The notes: a model not told the origin generated them from the letters alone. A stretch of 64,000 bases of DNA from Curtobacterium sp. MCJR17_055 (GCF_003224335.1 NZ_QKLF01000001.1:310001-374000); one strand, 5' to 3'; numbered from the stretch's first letter, positions 16,859 to 25,887 are shown. Made by a program: numbers and translations.

Positions 16859-18217
16859 TCAGCGCTGCGGCAAGTCGCGCTCCGGGTACCCCACGTACAG
16901 CTGCTGCGGGCGGCCGATCTTGTTGAGCGGGTCGTTGTTCAGCTCGCGCCACTGGGCGATCCACCCGGGAAGCCGACCGATGGCGAACAGGACGGTGAAC
17001 ATCCGCGGCGGGAACCCCATCGCCTTGTAGATGATGCCGGTGTAGAAGTCGACGTTCGGGTACAGCTTGCGGCTGACGAAGTACTCGTCCTCGAGCGCGA
17101 TCTGCTCGAGTTCCTTCGCGATGTCGAGCAGGTCGTCCTGCACGCCGAGCGCCTCGAGGACCTCGTCGGCGGACTCCTTGACGAGCTTCGCGCGGGGGTC
17201 GTAGTTCTTGTACACGCGGTGTCCGAAGCCCATGAGCTTCACCCCGCGCTCCTTGTTCTTCACGCGCTCGACGAAACGGGTGACGGGCTCCCCCGAGTCC
17301 TTGATCTGCTGGAGCATCTCGAGCACGGCCTCGTTCGCGCCGCCGTGCAGCGGACCGTAGAGCGCGTTGATGCCGGCGGAGATCGACGCGAACATGTTCG
17401 CCTTCGTCGACCCGACCAGGCGCACCGTCGCCGTCGAGGCGTTCTGCTCGTGGTCCTCGTGCAGGATGAGCAGCCGGTCGAGCGCCTTCGAGAGCACCGG
17501 GTCCGGCTGGTACGGCTCGGCCATGGTGCCGAAGTTGAGCCGGAGGAAGTTGTCGACGAACGACAGCGAGTTGTCCGGGTACAGGAAGGCCTGTCCGATC
17601 GCCTTCTTGTGCGCGTACGCGGCGATGACCGGCAGCTTCGCGAGGAGCCGGACGGTCTGCAGCTCGACCTTCTCGGGGTCGTCGACGTCCATGTCGTCCT
17701 CGTAGTACGTCGAGAGCGCGCTGACGGCGCTCGAGAGCACGGACATCGGGTGGGCCGAGTGCGGCAACGCGTCGAAGAGGCGGCGCAGGTCCTCGTGCAG
17801 CAGGGTGTGCCGGCGGATCCGGCTGTCGAACGCCTCGAGCTCGGTCGGCGACGGGAGCTCGCCGTAGATGAGGAGCCAGGCGACCTCGAGGAACGTGCAG
17901 TTCGACGCGACCTGGTCGATGGGGTACCCGCGGTAACGGAGGATCCCCTGGTCGCCGTCGATGTACGTGATCGCGCTCTTCGTCGAGCCGGTGTTGACGA
18001 AGCCGTAGTCGAGGGTGTTCAGCCCGGTCTGCTTCTTCAGCGAGGAGATGTCGATCGTGGACGCGCCGTCGACGCTCTGCAGGATCGGGAACTCCGCCTG
18101 ACCCCCCGGGTACGACAGCGTGGCCGTCTCGGTCGCCTGCTCGGCACCGGGGCTCACCGGGATGGGCGTCGTGGGCGGTGTGGCCGTCTTCTGAGCGTCG
18201 TTGGCAGTGTCAGTCAC
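16859..18217 (-). CDS. gltA: Citrate synthase (type I)
   Basis: 452 aa from GTG 18217; the frame is open further upstream, but TAGGCT 7 nt before this GTG marks the start. Conserved blocks include GILRYRGYPIDQVA, the histidine regions HEDHEQNAST and GPLHGGANEAV, MGFGHRVYKNYDPR, and the aspartate block LYPNVDFYTGIIYKAMG. It condenses acetyl-CoA and oxaloacetate at the entry of the TCA cycle. The length suits the hexameric gram-negative/actinobacterial type with an N-terminal extension. A GCAACC/GGTTGC palindrome at 18280-18293 lies upstream of the promoter. Confidence 0.96.
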   Translation of the reverse strand: MTDTANDAQKTATPPTTPIPVSPGAEQATETATLSYPGGQAEFPILQSVDGASTIDISSLKKQTGLNTLDYGFVNTGSTKSAITYIDGDQGILRYRGYPIDQVASNCTFLEVAWLLIYGELPSPTELEAFDSRIRRHTLLHEDLRRLFDALPHSAHPMSVLSSAVSALSTYYEDDMDVDDPEKVELQTVRLLAKLPVIAAYAHKKAIGQAFLYPDNSLSFVDNFLRLNFGTMAEPYQPDPVLSKALDRLLILHEDHEQNASTATVRLVGSTKANMFASISAGINALYGPLHGGANEAVLEMLQQIKDSGEPVTRFVERVKNKERGVKLMGFGHRVYKNYDPRAKLVKESADEVLEALGVQDDLLDIAKELEQIALEDEYFVSRKLYPNVDFYTGIIYKAMGFPPRMFTVLFAIGRLPGWIAQWRELNNDPLNKIGRPQQLYVGYPERDLPQR

Positions 18218-18224
18218 GCTGGAC

Positions 18225-18230
18225 AGCCTA
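18225..18230 (-). promoter_or_regulatory. -10 box (TAGGCT), leaderless start of gltA
   Basis: TAGGCT on the minus strand, 7 nt before GTG 18217. A 6+2+6 palindrome at 18280-18293 about 55 bp upstream may be a regulator site. Confidence 0.55.
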
Positions 18231-18335
18231 ACGGCGGCGACTGTCGATCGGGTACAGCCCGGGGACGGTCGGTTGGTGTGCAACCACGGTTGCGCGGACG
18301 CTCCGCCCGTGGGCCGATCCCGGCCGGGAGGCCCG

Positions 18336-19454
18336 TCAGCCGCCCGCCATGCGACCCGCGCTGGCGAGGCGCTGGGCAGCGGCGGCGATGCGGTCGTCCG
18401 TCGCCGTCAGGGCGACGCGGACGTGACGAGCACCGGCGGCGCCGTAGAACGTGCCGGGCGCGACGAGGATGCCGCGGTCGGCCAGCCACGCGACGGTGTC
18501 CAGGGCGGGCTCGTCCCGCGTGGCCCAGAGGTAGAGTCCGGCACCGCTGGCGTCGATGCGGAACCCCGCCCGCTCGAATGCCGTCCGGAGCACGTTCCGC
18601 CGGGTGCGGTAGCGGGCCTTCTGTTGCTGCACGTGCGTCTCGTCCTCGAGTGCGACGACCATCGCCTGCTGCACGGGCAGCGGCGGCATCATGCCGGTGT
18701 GCTTGCGGATCGCGAGGACGTCGGCGAGCAGTGCGGCATCCCCGGCGACGAAGGCTGCGCGGTACCCGGCGAGGTTCGACTGCTTGGAGAGGGAGTACAC
18801 GCTGAGGACGCCGTCCAACGAGTCACCGACCACGCGCGGGTCGAGGATCGTCGGGGTGGGTCCGGTGTCGTACGGGGCGTCCCAGCCGAGTTCGGCGTAG
18901 CACTCGTCGCCGACGATGACGGCGCCGAGCTCCCGCGCGCGGGCGACGGCGGCGCGGAGCTGCTCGATCGAGAGCACCCGCCCGTCCGGGTTGCCCGGGG
19001 AGTTCAGCCAGACGAGCTTCGTGCTGGTCGGCCACGATGCCGGGTCGTCGGCGGCCATGGCGTCGGCGCGGACGAGTGCGGCGCCGAGCTCGTAGGTCGG
19101 GTAGGCGGCCTCGGGGAAGACGACCGTGTCACCCGGTCCGAGTCCCATCCAGAGCGCGAGCCCGGCGATGAACTCCTTCGACCCGATGGTCGGCAGGACG
19201 TGGTCGGCGGTGAGCCGGACGCCCTGGCGACGGCCGTACCAGGCCGCGATCGCCTCGCGGAGCGCGGGCGTGCCGGCGACCTGCGGGTAGGCGTGGGCGT
19301 CGGTCGCGTCGGCCAGTGCGCGACGGACGACCTCGGGCGTGGGGTCGACCGGCGACCCGACACTGAGGTCGACGATGCCGCCCTCGTACGCCGTCGCCCG
19401 CTGCTTGTACGGGGCGAGCTGGTCCCAGGGGAAGTCGGGGAGGTCGAGCGCCAC
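18336..19454 (-). CDS. dapC: Succinyldiaminopimelate transaminase
   Basis: 372 aa from GTG 19454. Fold-type I aminotransferase with the PLP lysine in YSLSKQSNLAGYRAAF, the NSPGNPDGRV loop, VGDECYAELGW and the phosphate-binding TIGSKEFIAGL. It converts N-succinyl-2-amino-6-ketopimelate to succinyl-DAP with glutamate, between DapD and DapE. Its start lies 5 nt after the fdxA stop, the fdxA-dapC operon arrangement common in actinobacteria. Confidence 0.92.
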   Translation of the reverse strand: MALDLPDFPWDQLAPYKQRATAYEGGIVDLSVGSPVDPTPEVVRRALADATDAHAYPQVAGTPALREAIAAWYGRRQGVRLTADHVLPTIGSKEFIAGLALWMGLGPGDTVVFPEAAYPTYELGAALVRADAMAADDPASWPTSTKLVWLNSPGNPDGRVLSIEQLRAAVARARELGAVIVGDECYAELGWDAPYDTGPTPTILDPRVVGDSLDGVLSVYSLSKQSNLAGYRAAFVAGDAALLADVLAIRKHTGMMPPLPVQQAMVVALEDETHVQQQKARYRTRRNVLRTAFERAGFRIDASGAGLYLWATRDEPALDTVAWLADRGILVAPGTFYGAAGARHVRVALTATDDRIAAAAQRLASAGRMAGG

Positions 19455-19459
19455 GGGTG

Positions 19460-19774
19460 TCAGGCCCGGGGCTGTGCCATGACGACCGGGTGGTCCTTGT
19501 GGATCACGCCGACCTTGGCCGCTCCGCCGGGCGAGCCGATCTCGGAGAAGAACTCGACGTTGGCCTTGTAGTAGTCGGCCCACTCCTCGGGGAGGTCGTC
19601 CTCGTAGTAGATGGCCTCGACCGGGCAGACCGGCTCACACGCACCGCAGTCGACGCATTCGTCCGGGTGGATGTAGAGCGACCGGTCACCCTCGTAGATG
19701 CAGTCCACGGGGCATTCGTCGATGCACGCGCGGTCCTTCACGTCGACACAGGGCTGAGCGATCACGTAGGTCAC
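19460..19774 (-). CDS. fdxA: 7Fe ferredoxin
   Basis: 104 aa from GTG 19774, with GGAAGGGAG upstream. Cysteines C9, C17, C21 and C25 (CVDVKDRACIDECPVDC) and C40, C43, C46 and C50 (CVDCGACEPVC) give the [3Fe-4S]/[4Fe-4S] pattern of FdxA. Cytosolic electron carrier; first gene of the pair with dapC. Confidence 0.95.
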   Translation of the reverse strand: MTYVIAQPCVDVKDRACIDECPVDCIYEGDRSLYIHPDECVDCGACEPVCPVEAIYYEDDLPEEWADYYKANVEFFSEIGSPGGAAKVGVIHKDHPVVMAQPRA

Positions 19775-19812
19775 GAGCGGGTGCTCCCTTCCGGGGTTGA
19801 GCGACTGCGAGT

Positions 19813-21039
19813 CTACCCGTGCGGTGCTGCGACCTCGGACCGGTCGGCCTGCCGTGCCGGGTCTGCGCGCAGCCCGGAGAGGTCGGGCCAGGCGAGCACG
19901 AGCATCGCGACGACGGCGGGGCCGAAGGTCCAGACGTACCCGGCGGCGTTCGCGAGGACGAGGGGCGAACTCGTCCCGGCGACGGCGACGAGCACCTGGG
20001 TGGCGAGGATGACCCCGACCCCGACGGCCGCGACGAGCAGCCGCGACCGGTACAGCAGGCGGACGCCGACGACCACGCCGATGACGATCAGCATCGTGAG
20101 GACCATGCCGATCGGTGCTGCGCTCCACGACCCGATGGGAACGGTCTGCTGGTGGGTGACGGTGCCGAGGCCGCCGACGATCAGGCCGACGGCCGCGGCG
20201 ACCACGAGTGCGGCGGCTCGGCCCGGGCCCGACATCTCGGCGAACGACTGCGGCGCGGTCGGGACCGGGGGCACGTCGTGCCGGAAGCCCTCCAGCGCGG
20301 GCACGGCCTGCCGGGCGCCGTGCGGCAGGACGTACGACAGCGCACCGGGGTCGCGCGGATCGGCGGCGTCCACGGTGAGCTGGCTGCGGTACTGCTCGAG
20401 CGCTGCCCGGACCTTGCCGCGGACCGGGAGGACGTCGACCGTGACGTCGGCGCGGCCGGAGTCCGCGTCGACGATCATCGAGAACGCGACCTCCTCGGCG
20501 CGCGCGGCGTACCGGGCGGCGGCGTGGACGCGGACGTGGTCGGGGTGTCCGTACCCACCGTCGTCGTCGTAGGTGACAACGGCGTCGGCACCGGTCGACC
20601 GGATCGCCGCACGGACGTCGTCGACCACCTCGCCCAGGTCGGCGCGCGTCAGGGAGTCCTCCGGTGCGTCGCCGGCCGCGGTCGCGCGGCCGTCCGGCCC
20701 CCACTGCATGCCCGAGTCGGTGTAGCGGCGTGTCGGGAGATCGGTCGGCCGGGCACCGGGGCCGCCGAGCCACAGGTGGGCCGGGCCGCCGAGGGCTGCG
20801 AGGGCCGCCGCGATCTCGGTCTCGCGGTGCGCGGCGACGCGTGGGCCGTCGCCGGCGAGCGGTGCGAGCTCGGCCGTGAGCATCTCGCCGCGCTCCCCCC
20901 GGGTGGCGGTCAGCACGGTCACGTGTGCGCCGAGCTCGAGCAGGGTCGCGATGGTCCCGCCGGACGACAGGGTCTCGTCGTCGGGGTGCGCGTGGACGAA
21001 GAGGACGCGTTCAGGGCGCGTGGCCGGTGCCGTGGACAT
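19813..21039 (-). CDS. PIG-L family deacetylase (MshB-like) with C-terminal membrane domain
   Basis: 408 aa from ATG 21039. The N-terminal LmbE/PIG-L domain (about 10-270) has AHPDDE at 17-22 and DDGGYGHPDHVRVHAA, the zinc ligands of GlcNAc-Ins deacetylase MshB, which makes glucosaminyl-inositol for mycothiol. Unlike stand-alone MshB, four hydrophobic helices follow (for example LVVAAAVGLIVGGLG and FGPAVVAMLVLAW), resembling a DUF6113-type tail, so the protein is probably membrane bound. Mycothiol synthesis is the best inference, but another N-acetylglucosaminyl substrate is possible. TACGCT is 8 nt before the start. Confidence 0.8.
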   Translation of the reverse strand: MSTAPATRPERVLFVHAHPDDETLSSGGTIATLLELGAHVTVLTATRGERGEMLTAELAPLAGDGPRVAAHRETEIAAALAALGGPAHLWLGGPGARPTDLPTRRYTDSGMQWGPDGRATAAGDAPEDSLTRADLGEVVDDVRAAIRSTGADAVVTYDDDGGYGHPDHVRVHAAARYAARAEEVAFSMIVDADSGRADVTVDVLPVRGKVRAALEQYRSQLTVDAADPRDPGALSYVLPHGARQAVPALEGFRHDVPPVPTAPQSFAEMSGPGRAAALVVAAAVGLIVGGLGTVTHQQTVPIGSWSAAPIGMVLTMLIVIGVVVGVRLLYRSRLLVAAVGVGVILATQVLVAVAGTSSPLVLANAAGYVWTFGPAVVAMLVLAWPDLSGLRADPARQADRSEVAAPHG

Positions 21040-21047
21040 CGCCTGCA

Positions 21048-21053
21048 AGCGTA
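21048..21053 (-). promoter_or_regulatory. -10 box (TACGCT), leaderless start of the PIG-L gene
   Basis: TACGCT on the minus strand, 8 nt before ATG 21039. Confidence 0.5.
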
Positions 21054-21098
21054 CGGGAAGGGCTCCGGGCGCCGCGCGTCGGCGGACCGCCCCGGGCG

Positions 21099-21644
21099 TC
21101 AGCGCGAGGTGACGATGTAGGTGGCGGTGGCGCCGCCGTCGGCCGCGGAGAACGTCAGGACGACGCGGTGGTCGTCGCTCCGGAACAACCCGAACGCGCT
21201 CGAGCTGTCGGCCCGCTCGGCCGACTCGGTGAAGCCGGCGTCGGCGAGCTGCTGCGCCGCCGTGCTGAAGTCCCCCACCGACGCGGTGCGGACCTGCACG
21301 ACCCAGCCCGAGCCTCCCGGGCCGGCCCCACCGCCGAGCACGGTGCCGTCGACGAGCGGGACGGACGAGGACGGGAACCCGTCGGGGACCTGGCCGTCGC
21401 TCGTCACGTGCGTCCCGCGCAGGGCCGTGTCGAGCGCTCCGTCGATCCCGCCCGCCACGTCGGCCATGCCGCGCTCGATCGCGGCTCCGTCGATGCCCTG
21501 GACCCCTTCCGAGACGGTCGACGCGACCGAGGAACCGAGGTCGGTCGCCTGGCGGACGGCGTCGGACGAACAGCCGCTCAGACCGGCGAGGGCGACGCCG
21601 GCGGCGACGGCAGCGGTGAGCGAGGTGCGGATCGGGCGGCGCAT
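21099..21644 (-). CDS. Putative lipoprotein, unknown function
   Basis: 181 aa, ATG start. Lipoprotein signal peptide with lipobox LSGC at residues 22-25. The mature part has a helical segment rich in Ala/Asp, then SDGQVPDGFPSSSVPLVDG and a beta-rich end. No family is recognised with certainty. TACGGT 6 nt before the ATG gives a leaderless message. Confidence 0.75.
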   Translation of the reverse strand: MRRPIRTSLTAAVAAGVALAGLSGCSSDAVRQATDLGSSVASTVSEGVQGIDGAAIERGMADVAGGIDGALDTALRGTHVTSDGQVPDGFPSSSVPLVDGTVLGGGAGPGGSGWVVQVRTASVGDFSTAAQQLADAGFTESAERADSSSAFGLFRSDDHRVVLTFSAADGGATATYIVTSR

Positions 21645-21650
21645 GCCGGT

Positions 21651-21656
21651 ACCGTA
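21651..21656 (-). promoter_or_regulatory. -10 box (TACGGT), leaderless start of the lipoprotein gene
   Basis: TACGGT on the minus strand, 6 nt before ATG 21644. Confidence 0.5.
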
Positions 21657-21712
21657 ACCGGCCGGACGGCGGAGTCGTGGTGCGTTCGCTGGGAAGTCGC
21701 CCCGGACCGGCC

Positions 21713-22906
21713 TCAGGAGAGGTACGCCCGCGCGGCCGCGACGAGCGCGTCGACCCCGACCGGGATCGCCGTCTCGGCCTGCGGTGCGTAGAACGGCGAG
21801 TGGTTGCTGGGGATCTCCGCGCCGCTGCGGAACAGCTCCGGGTCGGTGATGCCGGTGAACCAGTAGACGATCGGGGCACCCGCGGCGGTGGCGAGCTGCC
21901 CGACGTCCTCGGACGCCATCGCCAGTCCGGACTCCATGTCGACGGCGTGCGGCACGACGGCACGGACGGCGTCGAGGACGACCGCTGCCTGCTCGGGGTC
22001 GTTGACGAGCACGTCGGCCCCCGGCGCACGCGCGATCGTCGGAGCGGCCAGTCCCCCGGCCTCGCTCTCGGCACGGACGATGCGCTCGATCGAGGCCACG
22101 ATCCGCGCTCGCGTCTCCTCGTTGCGGGCGCGCGTCGAGATCTCGATCACGGCCGTGTCGGGGATGATGTTCGGCCGCGTGCCGGCGTGGAACGACCCGA
22201 CGGTGACGACCCCGGCGTCGCTCGGGGCGACCTCCCGCGACACGATCGTCTGCAGCCGCACGACGGCGGACGCGGCGGTGACGATCGGGTCCAGGGACGC
22301 CTGCGGTGCCGAGCCGTGCGCGCCGCGGCCCGTGAAGGTCACGGTGAACCGGTCGCTCGACGCCATCACCGCTCCGGACCCGACCGCGACGACACCGACC
22401 GGCGCCGGGGCGGAGTGCTGCCCGAGCACCACGGTCGGCTTGGGGAAGCGGTCGACGAGACCGTCCTCGATCATGGCCCGCGCGCCGGAGATGACCTCCT
22501 CCGCAGGCTGGAACACGGCGACGACCGTGCCGTGCCAGTCCGCGGTCGCGGCGACGAGCCGTTCGAGGGCGCCGAGCAGCCACGTCACGTGGATGTCGTG
22601 GCCGCAGGCGTGCATGGTGGGCCCCTCGTTGCCGTCCTCGTCCACCCCGCGGTGGGTGCTGGCGTACGGCAGGCCGGTGCGCTCCTGCACGGGCAGCCCG
22701 TCGATGTCGGCGCGCAGCCAGAGCACCGGGCCGTCCCCGTTCCCGAGCACCCCGACGACCCCGGTGCCGCCGACCCCGGTGGTGACCGTGATGCCGCCGA
22801 TCTCCGCCAGCCGGTCGGCGATGACGCCGGCGGTGCGGTGCTCCTGGAACCCGAGCTCCGGGTGGGCGTGCAGGTCCTGGTAGATCGAGAGCAGGTCGAG
22901 AGTCAC
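21713..22906 (-). CDS. M20D amidohydrolase (IAA-amino acid/hippurate hydrolase type)
   Basis: 397 aa, GTG start. Residues HAHPELGFQEHRT, RADIDGLPVQE, MHACGHDIHV and FQPAEE give the M20D metal site, with the final histidine in NHSPFY; TFTGRGAHGSAPQ is the lid/dimerisation region. Members cleave N-acyl or amide-linked amino acids, including indole-3-acetyl amino acids and hippurate; the substrate is not predictable here. Leaderless (TACGGT 6 nt upstream). Confidence 0.9.
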   Translation of the reverse strand: MTLDLLSIYQDLHAHPELGFQEHRTAGVIADRLAEIGGITVTTGVGGTGVVGVLGNGDGPVLWLRADIDGLPVQERTGLPYASTHRGVDEDGNEGPTMHACGHDIHVTWLLGALERLVAATADWHGTVVAVFQPAEEVISGARAMIEDGLVDRFPKPTVVLGQHSAPAPVGVVAVGSGAVMASSDRFTVTFTGRGAHGSAPQASLDPIVTAASAVVRLQTIVSREVAPSDAGVVTVGSFHAGTRPNIIPDTAVIEISTRARNEETRARIVASIERIVRAESEAGGLAAPTIARAPGADVLVNDPEQAAVVLDAVRAVVPHAVDMESGLAMASEDVGQLATAAGAPIVYWFTGITDPELFRSGAEIPSNHSPFYAPQAETAIPVGVDALVAAARAYLS

Positions 22907-22912
22907 CGGACC

Positions 22913-22918
22913 ACCGTA
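22913..22918 (-). promoter_or_regulatory. -10 box (TACGGT), leaderless start of the M20D gene
   Basis: TACGGT on the minus strand, 6 nt before GTG 22906. Confidence 0.5.
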
Positions 22919-22966
22919 TCCCCCGGTCCCGGTCCCGACGGCACGGGCGCCGACGGTACGGACGCC

Positions 22967-23002
22967 GACGGCCCGGCCACCTGGAGCGGTGACCGGGCCG
23001 TC
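22967..23002 (-). terminator. Hairpin after typA
   Basis: A 14-bp stem with one mismatch (22967-22980 with 22989-23002), 38 bp beyond the typA stop. Confidence 0.6.
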
Positions 23003-23039
23003 GGGAGGAGGACGGGCCTCCTGGATGGTGCTCGGCTGC

Positions 23040-24962
23040 TTACGCGTCCTGGCGCTTCAGGCGGGCGTAGCTGCGCTGGCGGGCCTGCGCGTCGAGCTCG
23101 ACCTTGCGGATGCGGACCGCGTCCGGGGTGACCTCGACGCACTCGTCCTCGCGGGCGAACTCCAGGCACTCCTCGAGCGAGAGCTGCCGGGACGGCGTCA
23201 TCGACTCGAACGTGTCGGCGTTGGCCGACCGCATGTTGGTGAGCTTCTTCTCCTTGGTGATGTTCACGTCCATGTCGTCGGCGCGCGAGTTCTCGCCGAT
23301 GACCATGCCCTCGTAGACCTCCTCCGTCGGGTTGACGAAGAACGTCATCCGCTCCTGGAGGTTCGTGATGGCGAACGGGGTGACCACACCGGAGCGGTCG
23401 GAGACGATCGAGCCGTTGATGCGGGTCTGGATCGGGCCGGCCCAGTCGTCGTAGCCGTGGAAGATCGCGTTGGCGATGCCGGTGCCGCGGGTCTCCGTGA
23501 GGAACGACGTGCGGAAGCCGATGAGGCCGCGCGACGGCACGATGAACTCCATGCGGATCCAGCCGGTGCCGTGGTTCACCATGTTCTCCATGCGGCCCTT
23601 GCGGGCGGCCATGAGCTGGGTGATGGCGCCGAGGTGCTCCTCCGGCGTGTCGATCGTCATGTGCTCGAACGGCTCCTGCAGCTTGCCGTTCTCGTCACGC
23701 TTGGTGACGACCTGCGGCTTGCCGACGGTGAGCTCGAAACCCTCACGACGCATCTGCTCGACCAGGATGGCGAGTGCGAGCTCGCCACGGCCCTGGACCT
23801 CCCACGCGTCCGGGCGTCCGATGTCGACGACCTTGAGCGAGACGTTGCCGACCAGCTCACGGTCGAGACGGTCCTTCACGAGACGCGCGGTGAGCTTGTG
23901 GCCCTTCACCTTGCCGACCAGCGGCGACGTGTTCGTGCCGATCGTCATCGAGATCGCCGGGTCGTCGACCGTGATGGTCGGCAGCGGGCGGACGTCCTCG
24001 GGGTCGCTCAGCGTCTCACCGATGGTGATCGTGTCGAAGCCGGCGACGGCGACGATGTCACCGGGGCCGGCGGACTCGGCCGGGAAGCGGTTCAGCGCCT
24101 TGGTGATGAGGAGCTCGGTGATGCGTGCGTTGACGACGGAGCCGTCGTGCTTGACCCACGCGACCGTCTGGCCCTTCTTCATCGTGCCGTGGAAGATGCG
24201 CAGGAGCGCGAGGCGGCCGAGGAACGGCGACGCGTCGAGGTTCGTGACGTGCGCCTGCAGGGGGTGCTCGTCGTCGTACGTCGGGGCCGGGACGTGCTGG
24301 AGGATCGCCTCGAAGAGCGGCTCGAGGTCGTCGTTGTCCGGCAGCGTGCCGTCCTCGGGCTTGTTGCGGCTCGCGGCACCGGCGCGACCGGAGGCGTACA
24401 CGACCGGGACGTCGAGGATCGCGTCGAGGTCGAGGTCGTCGACCTCGTCCGCCAGGTCGGAGGCGAGCCCGAGGAGCAGGTCCTGGCTCTCCGAGACGAC
24501 CTCGTCGATCCGGGAGTCCGGGCGGTCCGTCTTGTTGACGAGCAGGATCACCGGCAGCTTGGCGGCGAGCGCCTTGCGGAGCACGAAGCGGGTCTGGGGC
24601 AGCGGGCCCTCGGACGCGTCGACCAGCAGGACGACACCGTCGACCATGGAGAGGCCGCGCTCGACCTCACCACCGAAGTCGGCGTGGCCGGGGGTGTCGA
24701 TCACGTTGATCGTGATGCGGCCGCCCGGGTTGAACTCCTCGGCGTGCTTCCCGTTGTAGAGCACCGAGGTGTTCTTCGCGAGGATGGTGATGCCCTTCTC
24801 GCGCTCGAGGTCGTTCGAGTCCATCATGCGGTCTTCGCCCTCGAAGTGGGCGTCGAACGAGTTGGTCTGCGTGAGCATCGCGTCGACGAGGGTGGTCTTG
24901 CCGTGGTCGACGTGTGCCACGATGGCGACGTTGCGCAGGTCGGACCGAGTGGCGAGCGCCAT
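23040..24962 (-). CDS. typA: Ribosome-associated GTPase TypA/BipA
   Basis: 640 aa from ATG 24962, with AAAAGGA 8 nt upstream. It has G1 AHVDHGKTT, the EKGITI switch, DTPGHADFGGEVER (G3), NKTDRPD (G4), then the EF-G-like domains and the TypA-specific C-terminal domain (EEVYEGMVIGENSRADDMDV). It binds the 70S ribosome in the EF-G site and aids 50S assembly under cold or nutrient stress. The leader contains an array of palindromes. It is divergent from a CPBP gene. Confidence 0.96.
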   Translation of the reverse strand: MALATRSDLRNVAIVAHVDHGKTTLVDAMLTQTNSFDAHFEGEDRMMDSNDLEREKGITILAKNTSVLYNGKHAEEFNPGGRITINVIDTPGHADFGGEVERGLSMVDGVVLLVDASEGPLPQTRFVLRKALAAKLPVILLVNKTDRPDSRIDEVVSESQDLLLGLASDLADEVDDLDLDAILDVPVVYASGRAGAASRNKPEDGTLPDNDDLEPLFEAILQHVPAPTYDDEHPLQAHVTNLDASPFLGRLALLRIFHGTMKKGQTVAWVKHDGSVVNARITELLITKALNRFPAESAGPGDIVAVAGFDTITIGETLSDPEDVRPLPTITVDDPAISMTIGTNTSPLVGKVKGHKLTARLVKDRLDRELVGNVSLKVVDIGRPDAWEVQGRGELALAILVEQMRREGFELTVGKPQVVTKRDENGKLQEPFEHMTIDTPEEHLGAITQLMAARKGRMENMVNHGTGWIRMEFIVPSRGLIGFRTSFLTETRGTGIANAIFHGYDDWAGPIQTRINGSIVSDRSGVVTPFAITNLQERMTFFVNPTEEVYEGMVIGENSRADDMDVNITKEKKLTNMRSANADTFESMTPSRQLSLEECLEFAREDECVEVTPDAVRIRKVELDAQARQRSYARLKRQDA

Positions 24963-24993
24963 ACAGGACATCCTTTTGTGTTCGGAAGAAGAT

Positions 24994-25089
24994 CGGGCGA
25001 GCGCCCGGTTTCGGGACCGGCCCGAAGGGGTTCGGGACCAGCCCGAGGAGTGCGGGACGGTGCCCGACGGGGTTCGGGACCATGCCCGA
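24994..25089. repeat. Array of five palindromes in the typA leader
   Basis: One CGGGCG-AG-CGCCCG (24994-25007) and four copies of the theme TTCGGGACC-N-GCCCGA (25010-25026, 25031-25047, 25052-25067, 25073-25089), spaced 20-22 bp. With the TAGACT box at 25096-25101 as typA -10, the whole array would be transcribed as a series of hairpins in a leader of about 127 nt. They could equally be DNA operator sites. Confidence 0.75.
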
Positions 25090-25095
25090 CTCGCC

Positions 25096-25101
25096 AGTCT
25101 A
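25096..25101 (-). promoter_or_regulatory. Candidate -10 (TAGACT) of typA
   Basis: TAGACT on the minus strand just upstream of the palindrome array; the implied leader would be about 127 nt. No clear -35. Confidence 0.35.
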
Positions 25102-25134
25102 CCGGTAGTTCTGCAACCAGGAGGAGTACAGCCG

Positions 25135-25887
25135 ATGAGCCGACGGCGAACGTGGACCGAGATCGCCGTGGTGCTGATGCTCTCGCTCGGCGCGAGCGCG
25201 CTGTACTCGGTCCTGCAGATCATCGACGACCTGTCGCAGACGACACCGCTCGGCGAGCAGTCCACCGCGCTGAACAGCTCCACGACGACGGTCCAGTACG
25301 TCGACCTGGCGCGGCAACTGCTGGGCATCGCCGTCGACCTCGCACCCGTCGCGCTGGTGTGCATGCTGCTCTGGGAGTCGTCCCGCCCCCACCTGGGCCG
25401 GCTCGGCATCGACCGGTTCCGCGTCCGGCCCGACCTCGGCGGCGCGGCGCTCATCGCCCTGGGCATCGGCATCCCCGGGCTGGCGCTCTACTTCACCGGA
25501 CGGGCGCTCGGCATCACCGTCGCCGTGGACCCGGCGGCGCTCGACTCGTACTGGTGGACGATCCCGGTACTGCTGCTCTCCGCCGTCCGGTCCGGGCTGC
25601 AGGAGGAGGTCATCGTCGTCGGTTACCTGTATGCCCGACTCCGCGACGACCTCGGGTGGGGACGCTGGCAGGTCACCCTGTCCACGGCCGTCCTGCGCGG
25701 CAGCTACCACCTGTACCAGGGCTTCGGTGCGTTCATCGGCAACGCGGTGATGGGCGTCGTCTTCGGGTGGATCTACACGAAGTGGGGGCGGCTGCTCCCC
25801 CTCGTCATCACGCACGTGCTCCTCGACGCGACGGTCTTCGTCGGCTACCCGTTCGTCGCGCGGGCGTTCCCCGGACTGTTCTCCTAG
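25135..25887 (+). CDS. CPBP family intramembrane protease-like protein
   Basis: 250 aa from ATG 25135 (GGAGG upstream); the open frame reaches further back through the palindrome array, but that part is not protein-like. About seven helices. CPBP/Abi motifs are present: QEEVIVVGYLYARL (EE pair), RGSYHLYQGFGAFIGN and THVLLDATVFV (H with D three residues later). The family contains CaaX-type glutamic endopeptidases and bacteriocin-immunity proteins; the substrate is unknown. Confidence 0.85.
   Translation: MSRRRTWTEIAVVLMLSLGASALYSVLQIIDDLSQTTPLGEQSTALNSSTTTVQYVDLARQLLGIAVDLAPVALVCMLLWESSRPHLGRLGIDRFRVRPDLGGAALIALGIGIPGLALYFTGRALGITVAVDPAALDSYWWTIPVLLLSAVRSGLQEEVIVVGYLYARLRDDLGWGRWQVTLSTAVLRGSYHLYQGFGAFIGNAVMGVVFGWIYTKWGRLLPLVITHVLLDATVFVGYPFVARAFPGLFS

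Noticed and set aside
24994..25089. CRISPR array
   Set aside because: Repeat units are only about 17 bp, separated by 4-6 bp, with no spacers and no cas genes.
24963..25134. Coding repeats in the palindrome array
   Set aside because: Both strands can be read as repeated peptides, but the start codons with ribosome-binding sites of typA and the CPBP gene lie outside it.
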